Below are positions 43,782 to 53,572 of a stretch of 56,179 nt of DNA, in pieces (position 1 is the first letter of the stretch; every line of letters starts with the position of its first letter). Origin of the DNA: Caldilineaceae bacterium (GTDB taxonomy: Bacteria > Chloroflexota > Anaerolineae > Caldilineales > Caldilineaceae); the NCBI GenBank assembly GCA_026645575.1, contig JAPKMW010000076.1, forward strand, positions 1 to 56,179, read 5' to 3'. The translations under genes were made by a program, and so were the position numbers. The notes below the pieces were generated by a model. The model saw nothing but the letters and a program-made list of their open reading frames with translations, was not told the origin of the DNA and ran no database searches.

Positions 43782-45173
43782 TCATTCCGCCACCAACGTA
43801 GCCGAAAGATGCTCTGCCAAATAGGCCACCGCCGCGGCGACCGTGGGCGCGCGTCCGGTAGCGACAAAGCCCAGCGCCATCAGTCCCAACATTGTATCTT
43901 CGGGAGTGGGGCAGAGGCGGGTGGGCCGGTTGAATTGTTGCTGAATCAACCCTTGTAGGACAGCGATCTTCTGCGCCAGGCCACCGGAAAAGACCAATTG
44001 GCGCCACGGCTGCGCAGTATCCAGTTGCAGGGCGCTGCGGTAGTAGTTGTTCGCCATGCTTTGGAAGGCGGCGTGGAAGAGATGCCCAACGGTTAGATTG
44101 TCTTCGCGAATATTGGCAATCGCGCCGCTGCTGCCGCCGACGCTGTCAAAGAAAGAGAGGTTGACCGCCAGATCGCTATGGTTGACATTGGCGGCGGCTT
44201 GGGCAATGGCGGGCCAGGGGTCATCCAACGGCTTGCCTTGCATTTGCGCCAGCTCGGTCAGCAGATCCACCAGATGATTGAGGGCGCGCCCAGCCGGAAT
44301 GCCGGTGAAGGTGTTGAGAAAGCGGCCATCAAAGAAGGGGCGCGTCTGGTAGGCGCCCAGCGTCAGATCTGGGGTGATCAGGCTAACCTGTGACCCGGTG
44401 GAGATGTTGAGCGATAACTCATCCGGCGCCAATAATGCCCCGACGACCGCACATTGATGGTCGCCCACAGGGGCAAAACAGGGCAACGCCTGGCCGTCAA
44501 TGGTGATGGTCGCCACGGGTAGGCCGAAGGGCTGAATCGTCGGCCAGCGCAACTGATCCAACCCCAGGCGCGCCAGCAGGGAGGTGTGCCATTGCATGGT
44601 TTCGAGGTTGATCGCCCCATGCGCGCCGGCATTGGTCGGCTCGATGGTGGGGGTGCTGCCGGCTAGGTTGGCAATGACAAAGTCGGCCAGCGCGGCGGGG
44701 ATCACTTCTTCCTGCGGCAGTTGACCATTGACTGCCATCCAATAGAGATAGGACAAGGGGCGGCTGGGTTGCACTTCGCGGCCCGTCTGTTGGCGCTCTT
44801 CCGGCGTGATAGTCGCCAGCAATTGCGCCAGGTGGGTGCCCTGTCCGTTGGGGTGGGGGGTCAAGCTGCGCTGATCCTGCCAGGTGATGGCATTCGAGCG
44901 CGCCTGACCGTCGGCGGTGCAGAGCACCATCCCGTGCATTTGCGTACAGAAGACAATCCCTTCGCAGGCCGGCGCATGAGCTAGCAGATCCGTCAGCAAC
45001 GTGCGCACCGTCGTCACAATGGTCTGAGGATCGACTTCATAAAAGAGCGGGGGCCGGTTGGGTAACGGCTTGGGAAAGGGCTGGCGACAAATATGGCGCA
45101 TCTGAAGCTTCTCCAGATCAAGGACAGCGCCTTTGATAAAGGTAGTGCCCAAGTCAAGTGCAAGTAGGGTCAT
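43782..45173 (-). CDS. FGGY-family carbohydrate kinase
   Basis: ATG 45173 gives 463 residues. The N-terminal ATP domain starts MTLLALDLGTTFIKGAVLDL, and the conserved FGGY pieces are FCTQMHGMVL, AITWQDQRS, a VGDHQCAVVGA loop, ISTGSQVSL and a C-terminal FSGGLAQKIAVLQGL. The family phosphorylates sugars and polyols; the GDHQ loop is like sedoheptulokinase and related members, but the substrate is unsure. The next gene on the strand is an FAD oxidoreductase, so a small sugar-processing unit is possible. The frame stays open 25 codons upstream of the chosen start. Confidence 0.88.
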   Translation of the reverse strand: MTLLALDLGTTFIKGAVLDLEKLQMRHICRQPFPKPLPNRPPLFYEVDPQTIVTTVRTLLTDLLAHAPACEGIVFCTQMHGMVLCTADGQARSNAITWQDQRSLTPHPNGQGTHLAQLLATITPEERQQTGREVQPSRPLSYLYWMAVNGQLPQEEVIPAALADFVIANLAGSTPTIEPTNAGAHGAINLETMQWHTSLLARLGLDQLRWPTIQPFGLPVATITIDGQALPCFAPVGDHQCAVVGALLAPDELSLNISTGSQVSLITPDLTLGAYQTRPFFDGRFLNTFTGIPAGRALNHLVDLLTELAQMQGKPLDDPWPAIAQAAANVNHSDLAVNLSFFDSVGGSSGAIANIREDNLTVGHLFHAAFQSMANNYYRSALQLDTAQPWRQLVFSGGLAQKIAVLQGLIQQQFNRPTRLCPTPEDTMLGLMALGFVATGRAPTVAAAVAYLAEHLSATLVAE

Positions 45174-45291
45174 GGCGGGTTCCGTTACGAAAACTAAAAG
45201 AGCAGATTTTGATAAGCAAATTGTACTGGCTGAGTGGGAAGATGTCAAAGCGTTCCTTTAATTTGAGCAAAGCCGACCTCGTATGCGACAA

Positions 45292-45452
45292 TCAGAGGCC
45301 ATTGCTCCGAGTTGGCTAACCTACGGCATGGCGCTATGGTTTGTCAACCGCTCTTGTGCCGATCAGGATGGCAAGGGCCGGGCCGCCACTGGAAACGGGG
45401 TGACCTCCCGACGTTTCGGCAAGCGTGCCGGAACCGACTTGGAAAGGAGATA
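45292..45452 (+). promoter_or_regulatory. Probable molybdenum-cofactor (Moco) riboswitch upstream of fmdE
   Basis: The leader has blocks I recall from Moco RNA motif alignments: CTCCGAG at 45305, GCCACTGGAAACGGGGTGAC near 45384, GACCTCCC at 45402, GCCGGAACCG at 45427 and GGAAAGGAG at 45441, the last being the Shine-Dalgarno. A CGGCA-AGCG-TGCCG hairpin is near 45416-45429. FmdE is a known target of this riboswitch. The identification is from memory of the motif, not a covariance search. Confidence 0.65.
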
Positions 45453-45456
45453 CAAC

Positions 45457-46158
45457 ATGAACCTTGATCTGCAAGCGATCTTGCAGGAATCGTCAGCGCG
45501 CCACAAACATCTCTGTCCGCGCCAAGTCTTGGGGGCGCGCATGGGGTTGGCCGGCGCCGCCGCCGTTCATCTAGCGGTTCCTCGGCGCGACAAACGCTTG
45601 TTGGTGATTGTCGAGACCGATGGCTGTTTTGCCGATGGCGTCGAAGTTGCCACTGGTTGCACCATGGGCCACCGCACCTTGCGCCTGGAGGATTGCGGCA
45701 AGGTGGCGGCGACCTTTGTCAATGTCAAGAGTGGGCAGGCAGTGCGGGTGGCGCCGCGGCTGGATGTGCGGGAACGTGCCTATGCCTATGCGCCGGGCGA
45801 AAGTCGGCACTACTTTGCCCAACTTCATGCCTATCAAATTATGCCCGACGCCGAACTGCTCACCGTCCGATCTGTCATCCTGACGCCATCGGTTGAGGCA
45901 ATTGTCAGCCGGCCAGGGGTGCGGGTTACTTGCACCCGCTGTGGCGAAGAGATTATCAATGAACGTGAGCTGTGGCTTGATGGGCAAATTGTCTGTCGCC
46001 CTTGCGCCGGTCATGGCTACTATACTATGGCCCCTGTAATCCCGGCGGCTTGCGACAAGATAAATTGCGGCGACTCATTGCCGGGCGGCGAGGCAGCCCA
46101 CGGTTGCACCGATCCAGTGTATGCACAATCGTTTGCACCACAACCGACCTATGCTTGA
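45457..46158 (+). CDS. fmdE: FmdE-family protein with zinc-ribbon C-terminus
   Basis: ATG 45457 with the strong GGAAAGGAG gives 233 residues. The FmdE fold reads HLCPRQVLGARMGLAGAAAV, then TDGCFADGVEVATGCTMGHR with the metal-linked Cys/His. A DksA-like zinc ribbon is near the C-terminus (CTRCGEEIINERELWL...CRPCAGHG). FmdE family proteins are linked to molybdenum formylmethanofuran dehydrogenase operons but are widespread in bacteria, and their exact role is not known. The leader looks like a Moco riboswitch. The stop overlaps the following permease gene start by eight bases, so the two are coupled. Confidence 0.9.
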   Translation: MNLDLQAILQESSARHKHLCPRQVLGARMGLAGAAAVHLAVPRRDKRLLVIVETDGCFADGVEVATGCTMGHRTLRLEDCGKVAATFVNVKSGQAVRVAPRLDVRERAYAYAPGESRHYFAQLHAYQIMPDAELLTVRSVILTPSVEAIVSRPGVRVTCTRCGEEIINERELWLDGQIVCRPCAGHGYYTMAPVIPAACDKINCGDSLPGGEAAHGCTDPVYAQSFAPQPTYA

Positions 46159-46918
46159 CCCAAACACTTTCCCGCCGTGGCCGTTAGTGCTGCTCGCCTT
46201 TGGCGTCGCTTTTCTCTATGCCAGTGTAGGGTTGGGCGGCGGCTCCGGCTATCTGGCGGCCATGAGTCTTTTCGCCATTACCACACCCTTGATTGCCAGC
46301 ACAGCCTTGACACTGAATATTCTAGCCGCTTCGGTTGCTTTTGTCACCTACCGGCAGGACGGTCATTTTGTGCCGACCTTGCTCTGGCCCTTTCTGTTGA
46401 CCTCGCTGCCGGCAGCGTTTGTGGGCGGCTATCTACGGCTACCAGATACCTTCTATCTGCTGATCTTGTATGCCGTGTTGGCCTATATCGGTCTGCAACT
46501 TCTCTTTTGGACGCCAACGGCGCAGCCCACGGCCACGCCAACGCGTTTGCCCTGGCTGGTCATCCTGGTGAGCGGCGGCTTGATTGGTCTCCTCTCCGGC
46601 ATGGTTGGCTTAGGGGGCGGCATCTTTTTGTCACCGCTGATTGTGCTGACAGGGTGGGGAACACCCAAACAGGCCGCCGCGGCGTCCTCAGCCTTTATTG
46701 TGGCCAATTCAGCGAGCGGCTTGCTCGGTCGCATCCTTGGCGGTACGTTTGTGCTTGGGGTGATGGGGGCAGCGCTGTTGCCGGTAGGTTTTGTCGGCGC
46801 CCTGTTGGGAAGCCGACTAGGCGCCCGGTATCTCTCTGGGACATCGCTACGGCGGTGGTTAGGGCTTGTCCTGCTGCTGACCGTGGTGAGTTACCTGTAC
46901 CAATTGTTTTTCTTGTAA
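46151..46918 (+). CDS. TauE/SafE-family sulfite exporter-like permease
   Basis: About eight membrane helices with the two TauE/SafE glycine-rich motifs: YASVGLGGGSGYLAAMSLF and LSGMVGLGGGIFLSPLIVL. ATG 46151 overlaps the fmdE stop; an earlier ATG at 46121 is an alternative. The family exports sulfite, sulfoacetate and other small sulfur anions, though most members are unassigned. Sulfite is both product and substrate of molybdenum enzymes, so coupling with fmdE under a Moco-type leader is suggestive. 255 residues. Confidence 0.88.
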   Translation: MLDPNTFPPWPLVLLAFGVAFLYASVGLGGGSGYLAAMSLFAITTPLIASTALTLNILAASVAFVTYRQDGHFVPTLLWPFLLTSLPAAFVGGYLRLPDTFYLLILYAVLAYIGLQLLFWTPTAQPTATPTRLPWLVILVSGGLIGLLSGMVGLGGGIFLSPLIVLTGWGTPKQAAAASSAFIVANSASGLLGRILGGTFVLGVMGAALLPVGFVGALLGSRLGARYLSGTSLRRWLGLVLLLTVVSYLYQLFFL

Positions 46919-47027
46919 CCTTGCGGCCAGAGCATCGTCCGGCCGGTTCATCACCGGTTAAGCGCTACTGGTATACTTTTTCTAGCCTAATGATTCTAGC
47001 CTGATGAAAAACGGAGGCATTACCTGG

Positions 47028-48359
47028 ATGCGTAAGCGTCTTCTCGTTCCCTGGCACGCCAGACGGTTCCACGAATACGTTGTGGTACAGCCGCTCGATT
47101 TCTGGGAATCACTGAAGTTGATCACCAAGTGGACCGTGCTCGGTGGGATGGCCGGCGCGTTGGCTGGGACGGCGGCTTATCTCTTCCTGATCGCCCTAGC
47201 CTGGGCAACAGCAACGCGTCTGGCGTATCCCCATTTACTCTATGGGTTGCCGTTGATTGGTCTGGGGGTGGGCTGGCTCTATCACCGCTTTGGCGGCGCG
47301 GCGGCGCTAGGCAACACCCTGGTGATCGACGAGGTCAACAACAACCGGGCCAAGATTCCGCTGCGTATGGCCCCTTTTGTCCTGTTTGGGACAATCTTGA
47401 CCCATCTGGGGGGCGGCTCGGCGGGGCGGGAAGGCACAGCAATTCAGATGGGCGCCAGTCTGGCCGATGGGCTGCGCCGCTTCCTGGGGCTGACCGGTGA
47501 GGATCGACGCTTGCTGCTCATGGCCGGCATTAGCGGCGGCTTTGGCTCGGTCTTTGGCGTGCCGGCGGCCGGTTTTGTCTTTGGCATGGAGGTGCAGGGC
47601 ATCGGGCGTATTCGCTATGATGGCATTGTGCCTTGTCTGGCGGCGTCGGTGATTGGTGATCTGGTCGCCCGCGCCTGGGGGGCGCCTCACAGCCACTATC
47701 CCCACTTTGACCCCATCCCGCTGGAAGCGTTGCTGCTGCTCAAGGTCGGGCTGGCCGGCATTGCCTTTGGCTTGACCAGCCTGCTCTTTGTCGAGCTGAC
47801 CCACGCCATCAAACTTTTGATGAGTCGCATCACGCCGTGGCCGCCCCTGGCGCCGGTGATCGGCGGCGTTGCGGTGATCGGGCTGACCGGATTGGTTGGT
47901 ACGCAGGACTATCTGGGGTTGAGTCTGCCGTTGATTACGGCCAGCGTCGAGGGGACAGGGGTGGCGCCGGGGGCCTTTGCGCTCAAACTGCTCTTTACGG
48001 CGCTCACACTGGGAACTGGCTACCTGGGGGGCGAAGTGACGCCGCTCTTTGTCATCGGTGCGACTTTGGGTGCGGCGTTAAGCAGTCTGCTGGGGGGGCC
48101 GCCGGGGCTACTAGCGGCGGTGGGGCTGGTGGCAGTCTTTGCCGGCGCAAGCAACACGCCGTTGGCCTGCGCCATTATGGGTATCGAACTCTTTGGTAGC
48201 GGCGCCACGCCCTATTTCTTTATCGGCTGTGTGGTGGCCTACCTGGCGTCGGGCCACCGGGGGATCTATATGACGCAGCGGGTCCATCACCCTAAGAGCG
48301 CGCTGACCGATTTGCAGCCGGAGGAGAATCTACGCACGTTGCGGGCGCGACGGGGGTAG
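47028..48359 (+). CDS. ClC-family anion channel/antiporter, possible ClC-F type
   Basis: ATG 47028 with GGAGG nearby gives 443 residues. The ClC blocks are GSAGREGTAIQMGASLAD near 140, in the position of GREGP, and GYLGGEVTPLFVIGATLG near the end, in the position of GGxFxP. The GREGT form with following QMG is, as I recall, shared with the fluoride/proton antiporter branch (ClC-F). Chloride exchangers have GREGP. I found no fluoride riboswitch in the 109 bases upstream. Ten to eleven helices are visible. Fluoride export is therefore a guess; generic anion transport is safe. Confidence 0.88.
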   Translation: MRKRLLVPWHARRFHEYVVVQPLDFWESLKLITKWTVLGGMAGALAGTAAYLFLIALAWATATRLAYPHLLYGLPLIGLGVGWLYHRFGGAAALGNTLVIDEVNNNRAKIPLRMAPFVLFGTILTHLGGGSAGREGTAIQMGASLADGLRRFLGLTGEDRRLLLMAGISGGFGSVFGVPAAGFVFGMEVQGIGRIRYDGIVPCLAASVIGDLVARAWGAPHSHYPHFDPIPLEALLLLKVGLAGIAFGLTSLLFVELTHAIKLLMSRITPWPPLAPVIGGVAVIGLTGLVGTQDYLGLSLPLITASVEGTGVAPGAFALKLLFTALTLGTGYLGGEVTPLFVIGATLGAALSSLLGGPPGLLAAVGLVAVFAGASNTPLACAIMGIELFGSGATPYFFIGCVVAYLASGHRGIYMTQRVHHPKSALTDLQPEENLRTLRARRG

Positions 48360-48547
48360 GGGTGCGTGTTCCTCAATCCACGCCCCTATCCCTACGGTTG
48401 CACTGGCTGTCAAGCCAGTTGAAGCTTTGTAGCTGCTTGTGGCACGTCTGATTTTGCACTTCGAGGGCGAGCAGGTGCGGCGTATACACATGCTTGATAA
48501 ATTGTCAAATAGCTGATTTTGGCAATTCACAATTCCTTTTTTGCTAG

Positions 48548-48648
48548 TTGCGCACCCTTCAATCCCATGTTATACTGACATTGGAATTTACCTTATGGGT
48601 AAATTTTTGAAACTCCCCATTCCCAATTGTTTCATGAAGTTTCATGAA
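48548..48648 (+). promoter_or_regulatory. Promoter and possible operators of the ABC ATPase gene
   Basis: TTGCGC (48548-48553) and TATACT (48571-48576) with 17 bases between them. Downstream a TTTACC...GGTAAA pair lies at 48589-48605 and two TTCATGAA palindromes at 48631-48638 and 48641-48648, exactly ten bases apart and just before the Shine-Dalgarno. The remaining part of the 48360-48663 gap shows no gene. Confidence 0.55.
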
Positions 48649-48663
48649 GGAGTAAAAAGTAAA

Positions 48664-49770
<1,107 letters not shown>

Positions 49771-49880
49771 GGTGCGTAGTCCGTAGTCCAAAGTCGTGTA
49801 GTCCAAAGTCGGCAGATAGAAGCCGGTCTTTGTTGTAGCGACTAACGCGGACAAATCGTTGATAACAGTTGTATAAAAAA

Positions 49881-49917
49881 CAGCCGAGACTGGCGTAAGC
49901 TGGCTCGGCTGTTTTTA
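49881..49917. terminator. Intrinsic terminator after the ABC ATPase gene
   Basis: CAGCCGAG (49881-49888) pairs with CTCGGCTG (49904-49911) followed by TTTTTA; an A6 run precedes it, so it can act from both sides. The surrounding 49771-50031 stretch holds small TAGTCCAAAGTCG repeats and no gene. Confidence 0.85.
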
Positions 49918-50031
49918 TTGGTGTAGAATCAATGGTGGATGCGGTTTGCAACTGCACAAGCTTTGTTACCCGGAAATGTGCGGTATAGAAACACGTCGGT
50001 ATCAAGCCAAGAAAGTATAGGATGGGTGTAA

Positions 50032-50169
50032 AACACTACAACAGATTCAGAAAGCAACAGATTTTTCATGGCGCCTACGGTGAATAAAGTGTTGTTTGAC
50101 ACTTGTCGTATCACCCGTTTCCTGTAAATAAACATGCAATCCGTTGCTTTCTGAATCCGTTGTAGTGTT
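50032..50169. mobile_element. MITE-like inverted repeat, member 2
   Basis: A 138-bp element with 31-bp inverted ends (AACACTACAACAGATTCAGA... and its complement) with two mismatches. It has no coding frame. The ends share the AACACTACA...GATT...GCAACRGATT pattern of 21421-21498. Confidence 0.6.
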
Positions 50170-50220
50170 GTTCTCTATCTTAGTCCAAATGCCATACCTA
50201 CCATTTTGCAGGAGGCGATC

Positions 50221-51546
50221 ATGAATCCAGTTGATATCATTGTGAAAAAGCGCGATGGCGGTGAGTTGACTACGGACGAAATCCACTACTTTATCAATGG
50301 CTTTGTGACCGGCGCCATTCCTGACTATCAAGCGGCGGCAATGGCGATGGCTGTCTATTTTCGCAGCATGACCCCTGTGGAAACCACCGCCCTTACCCAA
50401 GCAATGGCCGCCAGTGGCGACCAACTTGATCTTCATGATGCTGTCGCCCCTGGCACGTTGATTGTCGATAAACATTCGAGTGGCGGCGTTGGCGACAAAA
50501 CAACGCTGGCTGTCGGGCCGATTGTGGCGGCGTGCGGCTTGCCGGTGGGCAAGATGAGTGGCCGCGGTCTCAGCTTCACCGGCGGCACCATTGACAAATT
50601 AGAAAGCATCGCCGGCTGGAACCCCGACCTGAGCGAAGTCCAGTTTCGCCGCCAACTGCGGGAGATCGGTCTGGTGGTCGCCGGCCAAACCAGCAACCTG
50701 GCCCCTGCCGACAAAATTCTCTACGCCCTGCGCGATGTCACCGGCACTGTGCCGAGCCTGCCCTTGATTGCCAGCAGCATTATGAGCAAAAAGCTGGCCG
50801 CCGGCGCCGATGCGATTGTGCTGGATGTCAAATGTGGTCATGGCGCGTTCATGGAGACGCTAGAGGAGGCCCGCGCCCTTTCCCGCTTAATGGTCGATAT
50901 TGGCTACCACGCCGGTCGCCAAGTGACGGCGTTGATCACGCAGATGGAGCAGCCGTTGGGCCACGCCGTCGGCCATGCCCTCGAAGTGAAAGAGGCGATT
51001 GAAACGCTACAGGGCAACGGCCCCGCCGATTTTCAAGAACTGGTGGAAACGGTCGCCGCCGAGATGTTACTCCTAGGGAAAGCCGCAACATCAACCGAAG
51101 CGGCGCGCCAACAAATTCGCACAGCCATCGACAGTGGTGCACCGCTGGCAAAGTTTCGCGCCTTTGTCACCGCGCAGGGTGGGGATGGGGCAATGGTTGA
51201 TGATCCAACCCGCTTGCCGACGGCGCCTGTTTGTCGGCCCTATGTGGCGCCGCAAAGCGGTTACCTGGCAAGTATTGACGCACGTGAGGTGGGGTTGACT
51301 TGTGTGGCGTTGGGCGGCGGTCGCCAGAAGAAGGGGGAACCCATCGATCATCGCGTTGGCATCCTGGTCAAAGCCAAAGTGGGTGATCAAGTGACCACCG
51401 GTGACGAGTTGGGGCTGATCCTGGCCGCCGATGAAGCCGCAGCGACAATCGCGGCGACCCGTTTGCAACAAGCCTACACCTTCACCGCTACCCAACCGGC
51501 GCCGTTACCAATTATTTATGACCGGATCACAGCTACTGTTGGGTAG
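50221..51546 (+). CDS. pdp: Pyrimidine-nucleoside (thymidine) phosphorylase
   Basis: ATG 50221, with GGAGG at 50211, gives 441 residues. The family signature [18 protein letters not shown] and the phosphate loop [18 protein letters not shown] are present. [11 protein letters not shown] at the N-terminus ([11 protein letters not shown]) and [12 protein letters not shown] in the middle are also typical. It cleaves thymidine or uridine with phosphate to base and (deoxy)ribose-1-phosphate, feeding carbon back to central metabolism. Thymidine-only and broad-specificity branches cannot be told apart with certainty by eye. Converges with the glgA-like gene over a palindrome. Confidence 0.93.
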   Translation: MNPVDIIVKKRDGGELTTDEIHYFINGFVTGAIPDYQAAAMAMAVYFRSMTPVETTALTQAMAASGDQLDLHDAVAPGTLIVDKHSSGGVGDKTTLAVGPIVAACGLPVGKMSGRGLSFTGGTIDKLESIAGWNPDLSEVQFRRQLREIGLVVAGQTSNLAPADKILYALRDVTGTVPSLPLIASSIMSKKLAAGADAIVLDVKCGHGAFMETLEEARALSRLMVDIGYHAGRQVTALITQMEQPLGHAVGHALEVKEAIETLQGNGPADFQELVETVAAEMLLLGKAATSTEAARQQIRTAIDSGAPLAKFRAFVTAQGGDGAMVDDPTRLPTAPVCRPYVAPQSGYLASIDAREVGLTCVALGGGRQKKGEPIDHRVGILVKAKVGDQVTTGDELGLILAADEAAATIAATRLQQAYTFTATQPAPLPIIYDRITATVG

Positions 51547-51635
51547 GTGGTTGGTGCGTTGGTTGCGGCTTCGGTGTGAGTCGGTTGCCTGTCAGGCGCG
51601 AACGCTTGTCGAAACCAACGAACCAACCACCTACC
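51542..51635. repeat. Convergent-gene palindrome
   Basis: GGTAGGTGGTTGGTGCGTTG and on faces its complement at 51613-51635 with one mismatch. Each arm contains a stop codon (51546 for the phosphorylase, 51631 for the synthase). Confidence 0.7.
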
Positions 51636-53472
51636 CTTGCGCCGTCAAAAACTGTTTCAACTCCCAATCCAAACGGTCGGCGTACTCCTGTTGAGCGGGG
51701 GCGAAAAAGTCGGCAAAGATCGGTTGCTCATTTTTGAGCGAACGGGCAAAGCTCTCGACCAGTTGATGCCGTTTGGCCTGCCACTGTTTGACCAACTGTC
51801 CGTACCGGTACATTGCCACATATTGCGCCGCCGAGGCGTCCCAACTGGCGTTGTTGCTCATGGCGGTGCGCAACAGGTAGTTATGGCGCCCCGGATTGTG
51901 GCGGTAGTCATCAATGGCTTGTTTGATCTGCCACCAGAAGGCGTTGGCTTCACCGGCGCGGTCGCTGATGTCGAGCCATTCGTAGAGGTAGGCGCAGTGA
52001 CGCACTTTGGTCAAGCCGCCGGTCGCCCGCCCGATGACAACATTGCCCACCAACGATGCTTCATAGTCTACCAGACCACACGGTTCAAAGCGTGAGGGAA
52101 TCAAAGTAAAGTCGCCGCCGGCAAAGATCAATTTGGAGAGGGGTAGATTGAAACCATTGTTAAAGTAAACCCGCCCCGGATAGCGCTGGGCCAGCGAGAA
52201 AAAGTGGGCTTCACTGGCCTTGCCACCCACATCACCTTCTGGCGCTGAAGCCAGAATGATAAACTTGGTGTTGCCGTCATAGAATAAGGTGCGTTCGACA
52301 ATGTCGGCCACCAATCCCAGGTTTTTCTGTTCCACCAGCCGACCGACGGCTGTAATTAAGATCGGGTTCCACTCCGGTTCACTGCCAAAGGCTTCCAGGT
52401 GCAGCAACCGTTTTAATTCGGCTTTGACTCCCAGGTTGTTGAGATCAAAATTATGGTCGTGCGCCAGCATTTCGGTTTGGGTGATCGGATTGTTGAAGAT
52501 CGGCCGTTGCGGGCCGCGTCGGGCTTGTTGCGCTTGGAGGACACTGGCCTTTAACTCCGGTAAATTCTCGGCGCGATTGCTGTCGCTCATGCCATTGGTA
52601 ATGCCGGCAATGGGCAACTTTTCAAAGAGATCGAGATGGCGGTTGGGAACAAAAACTTCCCCTGGCGGCGCCCCTTTTTGCGCATAGGCTTTGGCCCAGA
52701 TGGCGGCGTGGCTCTCCTTGAGTTCCGCCGCATAGCCCCATGTGCCGGCCAAGTCGCCGCTGACAGTGGTGATTTTGCCGCCGCTTTCATGCACCTTGAG
52801 CATACACGCTTTCATTAAATTGAGATGATCAAAGAAATCAAAGTACTTGTGAAACAACAGATGACCCGGCAGGTTGATGCGATCCAGCGAACTGTAACCG
52901 CCCCCCTGCAAGGGGGTCATGCCCTGGTAGGTGGCGTTGTGAATGGTAAAATGGGGCGTGACCTTTTGTAGATAGTCATCGCCCAGGTAAAAAGGCGCCA
53001 GCCCGACATGGTAATCATGCAGATGGACGGTATCAAAGTTGCCCTGCTTGATGTAACCGGCCATCGCTTGACTGACAGCGGCAAAAAGGGTTAGGCTAAA
53101 TTGAGGATCGTTAGGATAGATCGCATTGGCGTTCGTCCACCCCAGTTGCCACTCATCCCAGAAGTAGATCACCTTCTGTCCATCGGGGAAGATATGTTCA
53201 TACACTTCAAAGGCAAAGGTGTGACCGTCAATGGTAACAGGCAGACGCAGATCGAGCTTGGTCAGTTGACGCTTGTCATAGTGGGCAAAGCAGGGCGTGA
53301 GGGTTTCCACTTCCAGTGCAATGCCTTGCTGCGCCGCCGCTTTGACCAGCTCCGGCGGTAGCTCCTCTACGATCACGCCCAATCCGCCAATTTTCACCCC
53401 CAACCCCGTGCCGACCCGCCCAATCTCCCAAGCCGGCATGGCGACGCGCAATGTTTTCCGTGCTTTTGGCAT
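51631..53472 (-). CDS. glgA: Glycogen/starch synthase-like glycosyltransferase (GT5)
   Basis: Starting at ATG 53472 the product has 613 residues. Alternative starts are 53514 and 53553. The ADP-glucose loop KIGGLGVIVEELP is near 25, and HLHDYHVGLAPFYL, NRHLDL, AVGRLVEQKNLGLV and IPSRFEPCGLVDYEAS follow as in GT5 enzymes. It is longer than E. coli GlgA (477 residues), with inserted loops. It elongates alpha-1,4 glucan with ADP-glucose or UDP-glucose; the GH13 enzyme at 30014 acts in the opposite direction. No other glg genes are in the window. Converges with the nucleoside phosphorylase gene. Confidence 0.87.
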   Translation of the reverse strand: MPKARKTLRVAMPAWEIGRVGTGLGVKIGGLGVIVEELPPELVKAAAQQGIALEVETLTPCFAHYDKRQLTKLDLRLPVTIDGHTFAFEVYEHIFPDGQKVIYFWDEWQLGWTNANAIYPNDPQFSLTLFAAVSQAMAGYIKQGNFDTVHLHDYHVGLAPFYLGDDYLQKVTPHFTIHNATYQGMTPLQGGGYSSLDRINLPGHLLFHKYFDFFDHLNLMKACMLKVHESGGKITTVSGDLAGTWGYAAELKESHAAIWAKAYAQKGAPPGEVFVPNRHLDLFEKLPIAGITNGMSDSNRAENLPELKASVLQAQQARRGPQRPIFNNPITQTEMLAHDHNFDLNNLGVKAELKRLLHLEAFGSEPEWNPILITAVGRLVEQKNLGLVADIVERTLFYDGNTKFIILASAPEGDVGGKASEAHFFSLAQRYPGRVYFNNGFNLPLSKLIFAGGDFTLIPSRFEPCGLVDYEASLVGNVVIGRATGGLTKVRHCAYLYEWLDISDRAGEANAFWWQIKQAIDDYRHNPGRHNYLLRTAMSNNASWDASAAQYVAMYRYGQLVKQWQAKRHQLVESFARSLKNEQPIFADFFAPAQQEYADRLDWELKQFLTAQG

Positions 53473-53572
53473 GATCGCAATTACTCCCTTTGTCGATGCT
53501 GGTTGCTTATCCATTTTGCGTGATAGTATAGCATAGCCGCCGTCGGCTACCAAGCCGCGCGGTTAACAACCG

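Noticed and set aside
46919..47027. Fluoride riboswitch before the ClC gene
   Set aside because: The expected GGCGATGG...CTGATG pattern is absent.
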